Part shown: piece by piece, positions 1 to 7,075 of the stretch
Layout: each line of letters begins with the position of its first letter
Position numbering within the stretch: the stretch's first letter is position 1
DNA from: Podochytrium sp. JEL0797
Taxonomy: Eukaryota; Chytridiomycota; Chytridiomycetes; Chytridiales; Chytriomycetaceae
Assembly: GCA_027596195.1 (NCBI GenBank)
Contig: JADGJG010000838.1
Location: 1-11,926 of the forward strand
Length of the DNA stretch: 11,926 nucleotides
Direction: 5' to 3'
Notes under the pieces: model-generated
What the model was told of the DNA's origin: nothing
The model's input: only the letters and a program-made list of their open reading frames with translations
Database searches by the model: none
Position numbers and translations under genes: made by a program

Positions 1-31
1 ACCCCCACCCCCCCCCCACCCCCCCCCCCCC

Positions 32-79
<48 letters not shown>

Positions 80-87
80 GGGCGGGG
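1..87. repeat. C-rich low-complexity tract
   Basis: The first 77 bases are almost all C, with A only at positions 1, 8, 18 and 32, followed by a short G-rich block. On the minus strand this is one long G run with G-quadruplex potential. It lies downstream of the visible cytidine deaminase exons. It could be a true homopolymer or a sequencing/assembly artefact at a contig edge; the sequence alone cannot decide. Confidence 0.9.
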
Positions 88-246
88 GCACGAGATTTGG
101 CATCCGATTTCGAAAAAACAAGGCCGCTTGATTTTCAAACAACGGAAGCCACATTGGAACGGCCGCAACGAAGAGATGAGAGAGTGGGAGGGAGAGAGTG
201 CATAACAGAGTGACTGAATGGTTGAAGGAGGGGAGCGAAAACTCAC

Positions 247-630
247 GTCACAACCCCCACCGCAACGAATTTCGTAAACCCCTCCGAAACAGCCTTCACA
301 AACGCAGTTCGTTCCCCGCAAATCGCACCGCCTACAGAGAGTGCCCAAAAAAACATTCAGTTATTCGAAGATGGAAACCCCGCGCCCCAAAAACGAACCA
401 TAAGATGCGTTTTCGACATTACACCCCAAAAACACTTCGCCCGTCTCCGTCAACACGGCGGCTCCAACGGGGAAATGCGAATACGGACTGTACGATTTGG
501 TTTTGGCCAACATGGCGGCTTCAAACAGTTTGGCTTGCATCTCTTTGGGAAGCTGCTTGGCTGGTGCGGCAGTGGTAAACGGGATGAGCACATGAGGAGG
601 AACATGTGGAGGGAGGAAACGAACCACCAT
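247..630 (-). CDS. cytidine deaminase, N-terminal part (3' end not seen)
   Basis: Zinc-dependent hydrolytic deamination of cytidine/deoxycytidine to uridine in pyrimidine salvage, cytosolic. Exon 1 runs 630-399 from an ATG; a second in-frame ATG at 540 is equally possible, and the frame further upstream opens only with TTG. The exon carries SYSPYSHFPVGAAV and GCNVENASY. A 67-nt intron (398-332) joins in phase to exon 2 (331-247), giving NVENASYGGAICGERTA and KAVSEGF. The zinc Cys and the proton-shuttle Glu (C-G-E) are present, with Gly where many family members have Ala. Exon 2 ends at a GTGAGT donor at 246. The next exon should hold the P-C-x-x-C zinc pair, but I find none before the C tract at the left edge. 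The gene is therefore truncated by the window or broken. Family assignment is firm; intactness is unknown. Confidence 0.85.
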
Positions 631-787
631 GCGAGGCTTTGATTTCAGCAACGGTGGATGGTGGCAAATCAATGTGCTGGTTCATTTTGTGGCTTGTTTT
701 TTTGAACTTTTTTTGCTTTGGAGCGCAAATTCGCAGCACATTCGCTCGCATTCAGAAAATGCATGTTTATTTTAAACGCGTTCAGAA

Positions 788-2428
788 CTATGTAACATCA
801 TGTCGACATCTGCAAAACACAAAGAAATCGATCGATTAACGCAGAGCAGAGAGAGAGACCAAAAAAAAAGACTCACATGGGACACACTTTCGAACTCGCC
901 AACCACTTTTTGATGCAAACGCCGTGAAACCAATGCAAACACGGCAACCCGTTGATTTGTTCACCGTCCTCAAATTCCATCAAACAAATGGCGCATTTGA
1001 CGTCGTCTCCGGACGATTCGGGGGGCCCCGGGGCAGAACTGGAGCTGCTTGAACCTCCTGATGACGACGCGGATTTGAATTTTTTGGTTGGTAACGAGTC
1101 GGTGACGCGTTTGTTGGTGCCTGTGGGTTTGGCGGTGCCGATTCGATCTCCGAGTGAAGTGAGGGCCTAATAGAGTGTTAGAGTGGAGAGGGCATGAGTT
1201 GCTTTTTGCACTTCGAATGCAAGGGGCCTTCTCGACTCTCACCTCATAGGATGCATCGAAGTTGTCGTCGTCGACATAATTCGCCGGATTATATGCGACT
1301 CCCGCCCTGCACATACCATTAAATAATGAAGTCAACAGGTAGGGCAAAAAAATCTGCAGCACTCACCCATACAACTCCGGAATCAATCCACTCATCAACC
1401 CTCCCCTCCCACCACGAAACCCAGCCCCAACACCATTCATTCCAAACAACGCCATGGGATTCCCCCCAGCTCGTCCACGTCCACGTCCCCCGCCGCGTCC
1501 TCGCCCCCTCCGTCCGCCACGTCTCGCAGCGGCAGCCGCTTCGGCCGCTTGTTCGGCTTCTTCGAGGAGTTCGAGTTCGTGTAACCGGTGTTGAAGACGA
1601 TAGTCTTCCATTTGTCCGTCGACGGGTGGGGCGGGGCGGTAGTGCGGTCGGTAGTCGTCGTCTGGGTTTGGAAGGGGTGTTTCAATTGAGGGAGGGAGGG
1701 GATTTCGCGCGAATTCGTCGTACCTTCTGAATCATCACCTTGGTTCATGATTCCGTACAATTGATGAATATTGTGTTGCTGGGAATACAAGGTTTCAACA
1801 TGCAGGCTCGAGAGAGAGACAAGCAACTTCGACTCACGACATTGCTCGACTGAATAGCAGCATACTCTTGCTCCTGCAACCTCCTCGCGAATTCAGCATC
1901 GGCATCTTCGAGCGACTGCGGTTGTCGTTGGAATCCTTGGAACAAGACGTCGTCGTCGTCGTCGTCGTCCGAGTCGTTTGCGGGGCGGACCCTTCGGGCG
2001 CCGAGAAAGACAACGTCGTCGGCGTCTTCTTCTTCTTCTTCTTCTTCGTGATTCGAGTGGAAGCGTTCGTCGTCTTCGCGCATCGAGTCTTCGTCGTCGT
2101 CTGTCGAGTGAATGCGCGGATATCGGTCGTCGTGGAAGAGCCGGTCGTCGTCGTCGTCGTCCTCGCCACGCACGGCGTAAAAGACGCCGTCTTCGTCTTC
2201 AGACGAGTCGACAATCTCAAAGGGCACAATCGCTGGGAACGCGCCGCCCGCTGCCGACGCGGCTGAAGCCACAGGCCCAGGCTGCGACGCTGCGACGGGC
2301 GACGACGCAGTCAAGTCAACAACGCTGAGTCGTCGCACCGCATTCGCACGTCCTGTTGCTGCTGACACAACGCGAGGAGGGAGCCGCGTGCGTCGTGGAG
2401 GGTCGGAGGATTCGTGTGCGCGTTTCAT
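788..2428 (-). CDS. RING-H2 E3 ubiquitin ligase with acidic, SIM-like N-terminus
   Basis: Predicted E3 ligase of 438 aa. Exons: 2428-1838, 1778-1724, 1661-1367, 1306-1243, 1166-877, 809-788; introns 59, 62, 60, 76 and 67 nt; all phases agree. The C-terminal RING-H2 (residues 393-433) has the exact spacing C-x2-C-x14-C-x-H-x2-H-x2-C-x10-C-x2-C; the last Cys lies in the tiny sixth exon. Just before it, SYEALTSLGDRIGT and SLPTKKFK resemble the region flanking the RING in plant BIG BROTHER-type ligases. The N-terminus has VVDLT (36-40), IVDSSEDED (72-80), VVFLG (139-143) and VLF (161-163) in strongly acidic surroundings, like SUMO-interaction motifs. An MIU-like helix follows (EFARRLQEQE, about 179-188), then an Ala-rich helix and an RGG/RG stretch (about 260-290). 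Intron 2 uses a GTACGA donor and is the least certain splice. Substrate is unknown. Confidence 0.88.
1946..1970. repeat. (GTC)n microsatellite inside the RING-H2 gene
   Basis: Uninterrupted GTC triplets on the plus strand read as GAC (Asp) codons on the coding strand and make the DDDDDDD run at residues 154-160, directly before the SIM-like VLF. A further GTC array at about 2148-2162 encodes the Asp run at residues 90-95. Such arrays are prone to length variation. Confidence 0.85.
2024..2048. repeat. (TTC)n microsatellite inside the RING-H2 gene
   Basis: TTC triplets on the plus strand read as GAA (Glu) on the coding strand and make the Glu run at residues 128-134 just upstream of the VVFLG motif. 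The acidic tracts around the SIM-like cores are thus built from simple triplet repeats. Confidence 0.85.
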
Positions 2429-2701
2429 TTTTTTTACTTTTTTGTATAGTGCTCTTCTTTTAAAAAAAAATGAATATCCCCCCCCCCCCCCATTTTTAAT
2501 GGAGAGATAAAGGAGGAGTTTGAAGGCAACGTGCAAACGCCTTCGTTTCCTTTTTTGGGGGAACCCCTGAAACAAACATTCACCTGGGAACGCTTCTGCT
2601 TCGATCAATTGCTCTCACATGTCAATATCCAAAAAGAAAGGAGCCAGCAACATATCCCCATTACGTGAACTGCAACCTCAAGAAAAGTATGACGATTGAG
2701 C
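2429..2701. promoter_or_regulatory. upstream region of the RING-H2 gene, homopolymer-rich
   Basis: No gene is seen here. Next to the ATG at 2428 lie T/A runs (on the coding strand the ATG is preceded by an A run, giving A at -3), a poly-A stretch near 2462-2470 and a C run at 2478-2491. The RING-H2 reading frame stays open upstream to 2608, but that extension is low-complexity and the ATG at 2428 has the best context. I see no clear TATA box. Confidence 0.4.
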
Positions 2702-3475
2702 ATGGAGGACTCTTCTACGGCATGGTTGGAGTCGACCTTCGGAGAATCGAGACCTCTCAATCCAGACTTGGCTCAAGTCCAGGTGGATTGTGCGAAGGTC
2801 CAAATCATGGACGACCCCTTGAAATCTCCGCTCATCTAAAAATACAAGTCACTCTACGAGAATCGCGAGAAGCTCCTGTCAGTGGCAACGGAGGATTGTA
2901 AGGCACAAGTGGGAAGGGTTTTGTTAAGCGAAAGGATCAGGGCATGCGCCTCTGGACCTTCATGAAACTCCACGAAGCCTCGGAAGAACTCCAGAAGTCC
3001 ATTGAGGAATCGAACGAGGCCTGGGATGCGTCGCGTGATTGTGTTATTTTTTACCACGGACGATACGGGACCAGATTCGATTTCGCGTTCGAAAAGCGCG
3101 ATGCGGAGCTCCATTTCGAGCGCGGCTACATCAAGCAAAATTTAACATCAACAACTGGTTTCCCGACTCGTCCTCGGGGCCAAGCGTGGTACGTTCGGGG
3201 AGGATGGGAAGGTGGCAAGGCATGGGCAATGGTTGGCCATTGGATAATCGGTGTCGGACCACCTACGAAATGTATGATTCGCACCGCTCAGTGTTCCATT
3301 CCCCCGGTGAAGGCAAACTGCTGGCAAACTACAAAAAAGTTTGTTTCGACTTTTACTTGCGGAGATTGTGCCGATTATGGTGGTGACGGGGAAGCCACTT
3401 GACTTGCCTGTGATTGAGAAGCCGGCGGAGGAGGACTTGAAAAAAGTATCAGAAGTTCTGTGTGTAAGGAAGAGT
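2702..3475 (+). pseudogene. degenerate coding remnant, family not recognised
   Basis: Protein-like reading appears in successive frames. An ATG at 2702 opens MEDSSTAWLESTFGESRPLN and runs about 45 codons to an in-frame TAA; the same frame resumes at once with KYKSLYENREKLLS and reaches about 2950. Another frame takes over (KLHEASEELQKSIEES, then FYHGRYGTRFDFAFEKRDAE, to about 3135), then a third (AKFNINNWFPDSSSGP and TYEMYDSHRSVFHSPGE, to about 3355), and finally LAEIVPIMVVTGKPLDLPVI up to about 3470. The breaks have no intron-sized gaps, so frameshifts plus a nonsense codon explain them better than splicing. A further frame near 3517-3640 reads a possible membrane helix (ALFGYLVACFFLVSFVARF) and might be the end of the same gene. 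I cannot name the family. Sequencing errors in a live gene are the main alternative. Confidence 0.4.
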
Positions 3476-4517
3476 TGTTGCCGGGGCGCAAGTCTGATTT
3501 GGTGATCACGTGAAGAAGGGAATAAGAGCCCTTTTTGGATACTTGGTTGCCTGTTTTTTCTTAGTTTCTTTTGTGGCTCGATTTGGAAACCGCTCAGGCC
3601 TTTCCCCAGAATCTGCTCCTTGGACAGATGAATCATGTTCATAAAAGTGATTCTAAAATCTCGTCAAGATTCCGTTGCGCAGCGGGCGAGATGGATGATT
3701 TTTTCGGGTTTGTTGAACCCCGAGAGAGAATTGCCCATAGCAAATCAATGTGAAAACCAATTAACCTGGCGATATTCATGGAGATTAAATGAAGGATGTG
3801 TTCCAGACAGGACCGACAGCGTCCATCGATATATTTTTTAAAAAATAGGCCGCACGTCATGTAGAAAATGAATGTCTTGATCGAATGTACAACGCAATCA
3901 TCGCATTGCCGATGGCGTTGCGCCCGGTTTTCGTGGTGGAATGGGTTCGATTGCGTTGGGGGAAGCACTTTGGTATGCGGCGCCACACAATACAAATGCA
4001 TGTTACCGCCGACTCAATATGGGAGTATCCGTTGCACGGAACATAAGTCGAGTTTCTATTTGTGGTCCTGGTCGTCAACTGGATGTGAGACAAACGCGGG
4101 GCAATGGATGGTTCATGGTCAAGGGAGTCGAAGGGTTGCAGAGGTTGAGAGGCCCTATGGCGTGTGAAAGGTTTTGGTAACATAAGTTCTAGAGGATGGG
4201 GGGGATCGCATTCTCATGCTGCATTTTTTTGTGTCGAGGTTCGACTCTGCGGTCTCGTGGCGATTTAGCCGTGGGCCTCGAAATATTCAGGGCATTATTG
4301 CATTATTGCCGAAGCTTCACGGGAAGCCAAGTCCTTATTTCTGCCTCATTTTTAATGTGTATTTAAAAAAAATGAAGGGGGAACAACATCATTTCGAAAT
4401 GCCGTGAGCGGCCGCTTGTGAAGAACCAGAGAACGTTGATTATCCTTTTCTTCTTCCTTTCATTTCTATTGATCATTCCTTTTTTTTAATCAGCTTTTTT
4501 TTTGATTAAATCAAATC
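3476..4517. other. about 1 kb without a supported gene
   Basis: Open frames here are short and overlap in conflicting directions. A possible hydrophobic segment is read near 3530-3590 (see the remnant upstream). A 53-codon frame at 3885-4046 (+) begins RMYNAIIALPMALRP and is followed, after its TAA, by the hydrophobic VEFLFVVLVVNWM in the same frame; this may be another decayed piece. The T-rich stretch 4440-4510 directly precedes the LysM-CAP start codon and probably belongs to its promoter or leader. I see no tRNA, rRNA or transposon ends. Confidence 0.45.
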
Positions 4518-5631
4518 ATGGGATTGCTTCTTCTCGCCCTGGCGGCTGCGACGCTGGCCACCGCCAGAGACATGGGCAACGACATGAAGGGGTATGTTAT
4601 CCTGAACTCTGTTTGATCCAGGTGACTGCAGTTGACTCGCCTCGCCTTTTGCAGACACTGGCACCCTGGCTTCACACAAAGCCTCGCCGCCTGCAACTCC
4701 ACCATCGAGCTCACGGATCCGAAGCCAACATGTGCCCAGGTTGCCACACAGGTCGTCATGGTGAGTTTCTCTTTCGGGGCCCGTGAGGGCACGTTCGAAA
4801 AGCCGTTGTTGATCACCATCTCCAACAAAGCCCTTGAGTGCTTTTGCGAAGCTCAACCCGCAACTCGACTGCACGAAGCCCCTTCCCATTCTCGATCAAT
4901 TCGTGTGCGTTCCTGACGGCTTCAACGTGACCGAGACGGAAGTGACGCCCATTCACTGGACCAACGCAACCGTCCCCTTAATTAACGGGACCGCTTCGGC
5001 ATCCCCCTCTGCCAGCAGCACCGCGAACACCACTACCATTGATCCCTCCGCCTCTACAACCGACGCCGTTTCTTCTACCCTCCCAACCACAACCGCAGAA
5101 GTGACCCCCCCACCCCCGGCTCCAACCACCACCGCCGCCATCCCCGACCCAGAACCCGTGATCACCCAACCACCCCCCGTCGCAGCCGTTATCGCCCCCA
5201 TCTCCTCGAACGCAATGTCCGCTCAAGACATCAACGACCTCGTCGCAGCCCACAACAACTATCGCGCGTCGTTGGGTGTTCCCCCCGTTTCGTGGGACTC
5301 CACCATCTCGTCACAAGCCGCCGACTGGTCCAACTACCTCGCTTCCAACAACTGCATGCTCGAACACGGCGGAACAGGAAATTACGGCCAGAACCTCGCC
5401 ATGAGTGCGGGTGGAGGGTTCGATATGCAGTCCCTCTTCAACGGGTGGGCCGCGGAACCGTTGGATCAAGGGTTCAATCACGCAACTCAGGCGGCGTGGG
5501 CGACGAGTACGTCTATTGGGTGTGCGACGGCATACGGGAACTGGGCTGGCATGACATGTGTGGTTTTGACGTGTGATTATTACCCGGCGGGTAATTTTGG
5601 GGGAGCGTCGTGGCAAATTGGTGGCATGTAG
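4518..5631 (+). CDS. secreted LysM-CAP/SCP (PR-1-like) protein
   Basis: Predicted 326 aa. Exons: 4518-4591, 4655-4760, 4831-5631; introns 63 nt (GTATGT donor) and 70 nt (GTGAGT); phases agree. A signal peptide (MGLLLLALAAATLATA) leads into a LysM-like module at about 30-88 with Cys 38, 51, 74 and 86 and the LysM hallmark FAKLNPQLDC followed by DQFVCVP; this fold usually binds chitin-type glycans. A Ser/Thr/Pro-rich linker follows (about 100-185). The CAP domain (about 189-325) has HNNYR, LEHGG, NYGQNLA, GWAAEP, NHATQAAW and CDYYPAGNF. Of the four usual CAP cavity residues, His239, Glu269 and His277 are present, while Gln247 stands where GENLA members have Glu. CAP proteins of fungi (Pry/PR-1 type) bind sterols or lipids outside the cell; that role here is inferred. 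No GPI tail is seen, so the product is probably released or held by its LysM. Confidence 0.88.
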
Positions 5632-5930
5632 TGGGGGGTTTTTTTTTGTTGTGAGGTAGAGTCGGCAGAGCTGGGCTCTGTTAGATTACATAGGCTCTGT
5701 TAGATTACATATTTTATGTGTCCTTTGAAATAGAGTGAGAGAAAGGATGAGAATGGCTTCGGTTTTTTTTCAAGGACGCCCAGTGACCCCCTTCTCATTT
5801 TGTTTGACAATCCTGGAGTACGGCCGTATATTTCTAGCCGTTTATTCACACGCCTCCCACACTTTTTGATTAATTCTCTCTTTCCGAATTTCTCTTTGAT
5901 TTGTTTTTTTTTCTTCGCCAAAACCACCAC
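5632..5930. promoter_or_regulatory. intergenic region between LysM-CAP and Tma20 genes
   Basis: Holds the 3' end of the LysM-CAP gene, an exact tandem duplication at 5674-5711, and a pyrimidine-rich stretch (5870-5921, many TTT/CTC runs) just before the Tma20 ATG, as is common before highly expressed fungal genes. No coding sequence is supported. Confidence 0.5.
5674..5711. repeat. exact 2 x 19-bp tandem duplication
   Basis: The unit ggctctgttagattacata occurs twice head to tail, at 5674-5692 and 5693-5711, with no mismatch. It lies in the 3' region of the LysM-CAP gene. It has no inverted-repeat ends, so a recent slippage or repair duplication is the simplest reading. Confidence 0.95.
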
Positions 5931-6544
5931 ATGTTCAAAAAGTTCAGCAAGGACTCAATCAGCGGACAGTCGCTCGTTAAGTCATCGCAGCAAAGGAACA
6001 TCCGGGCAAAGATCCAAGAGCAGTACCCTGGACTCGCGGATGTGCTCGACGAATTGATCCCCAAGAAGGCGCAAATCGTGGTCATCAAATGCCACGAAGC
6101 CCTCACGATCGTGTCCGTCAACAGCGTCATGCTGTTTTTCAACTATTTCGATGGCCCGTACTTCCCCACGCTTCGCTTGCTGCACCAGTGTAAGAAAGGC
6201 CGTTTCCCTCTCCTTTTGCCCCTCCCCGCTCTGCCTCTAAAAAAAACTCGCTCTCCTCAACAGACCCGGATATCCTCCCCCGTTTCCAAGTCGACAAAGG
6301 CGCCATCAAATTCATTATCGCGGGTGCTGATATCATGTGTCCCGGGCTTACGAGCAAGGGAGCCAAAATGGATGCCGGGGTTCCCGCAGAGACGCCTGTG
6401 GCCATCTACGCGGAGGGCAAGGAGCATGCATTGGGGCTTGGATGGACAAAGATGAGCACGGAGGAGATTCTGACTGTGAACAAGGATGTGGGGGTGCAGA
6501 ATATGCACAGCTTGTACGACGGACTCTGGGCGGAGACGAAATAA
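5931..6544 (+). CDS. TMA20: Tma20/MCTS1 translation machinery protein (PUA domain)
   Basis: Predicted 179 aa, close to the roughly 181 aa of the family. Exon 1 is 5931-6189, the intron 6190-6263 (74 nt, GTAAGA...CAG), exon 2 6264-6544; the phase is exact (split Tyr in LHQYPD). Family blocks are in order: MFKKF start, [37 protein letters not shown], then the PUA domain with [41 protein letters not shown] and the C-terminal YDGLW. Known homologues act on the 40S subunit as a dimer with Tma22/DENR, removing deacylated tRNA after termination and aiding reinitiation. It is convergent with the small minus-strand gene ending at 6716. No missing residues are noticed. Confidence 0.97.
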
Positions 6545-6715
6545 GCTGTTGTTTGGCAGGAGTTGTTTATTACATAAATTGGCAATGCGTGATTGATGCT
6601 GGGCAGTCAAGATGGCGTTCATGGAGACAGATTCCTTTTCGAATCTGTGATATGGGCAAGATCGCTGTCGAAACACGGGCGTTAGAAGTCGAATGATGCG
6701 TCCAGCAAACACAGG

Positions 6716-7059
6716 TTACATTGGCTTCAGCAGCGATTCCATTCCGGTCCAAACTGGCGAGGACAACACGTCGACTTTGGTCGCATCGACCAGGGCCCGT
6801 TCCCACTGTTCTGGCAGCAGAGCTTTTGACTCTACAGGGATGAGACGCGGGGGTGGAATGGCTGGGTGTAAGAGTCAGTGGGTGGAACCCTTCGAACAGC
6901 AACCCAACCCGCTAAGGCCTTTGCCCAGTCGATCGCAGCACTCGGCGCATTCGCCTTTCCCTTGACTCGGTGTTTTGATTGGTCGAACTGCAGCACATCC
7001 GCGTCGAGAGATGCCTCGAGAAACTCGTTCCAGGTGGTTGGTTTTTGCTTTTCAGCCAT
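6716..7059 (-). CDS. small hypothetical protein (88 aa), two exons
   Basis: Exon 1 is 7059-6909 and exon 2 6831-6716, separated by a 77-nt intron (6908-6832) with a weak GTTGGG donor, a CTGAC branch-like site and a TGTAG acceptor; joining restores the frame (ALA-E-SKALLPEQW). The product begins MAEKQKPTTWNEFLEASLDA, has a basic middle (SKHRVKGKANAPS), and ends PVWTGMESLLKPM. It has no signal peptide or membrane helix and looks like a small soluble helical protein with three Trp. I do not recognise it. An ATG at 7086 would add nine residues and overlap the FAN1 start. The clean splice and protein-like composition support a real gene; the donor is the weak point. Confidence 0.55.
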
Positions 7060-7075
7060 TTGTTTTGTTGTAGAA
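7060..7075. promoter_or_regulatory. 16-bp gap between divergent start codons
   Basis: Only 16 bases (7060-7075) separate the ATG of the small minus-strand gene from the FAN1 ATG. The promoter of each gene must therefore lie inside the other gene's transcribed region, or the two share a core initiation zone. Confidence 0.45.

Noticed and set aside
80..246. A third cytidine deaminase exon after an attcag acceptor (reads RCGRSN)
   Set aside because: The implied intron would be only 33 nt and the reading lacks the second zinc Cys of P-C-x-x-C; the resemblance is chance.
1681..1740. RING-H2 exon 3 starting further upstream at a gattcag acceptor (reading RRYDEFARN)
   Set aside because: It would need a 12-nt intron after the preceding exon; the 62-nt intron 1723-1662 fits phase and length.
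1868..2328. Long plus-strand frames over the RING-H2 gene (poly-Val, poly-Arg/Leu)
   Set aside because: They are readings of the GTC/TTC repeats in other frames, antisense to a well-supported exon.
3440..3475. DGAT2-like acyltransferase C-terminus (GKPLDLP followed by an acidic helix)
   Set aside because: The resemblance is limited to a few residues and no acyltransferase motif is found upstream.
4408..4415. NotI site as a sign of vector or linker
   Set aside because: A single 8-bp match without flanking vector sequence is expected by chance in GC-rich DNA.
6878..7075. N-terminal extension of FAN1 from an upstream ATG
   Set aside because: The extra 66 residues are antisense to the spliced small gene and have no FAN1-like features; MADIRSFF is a natural start.
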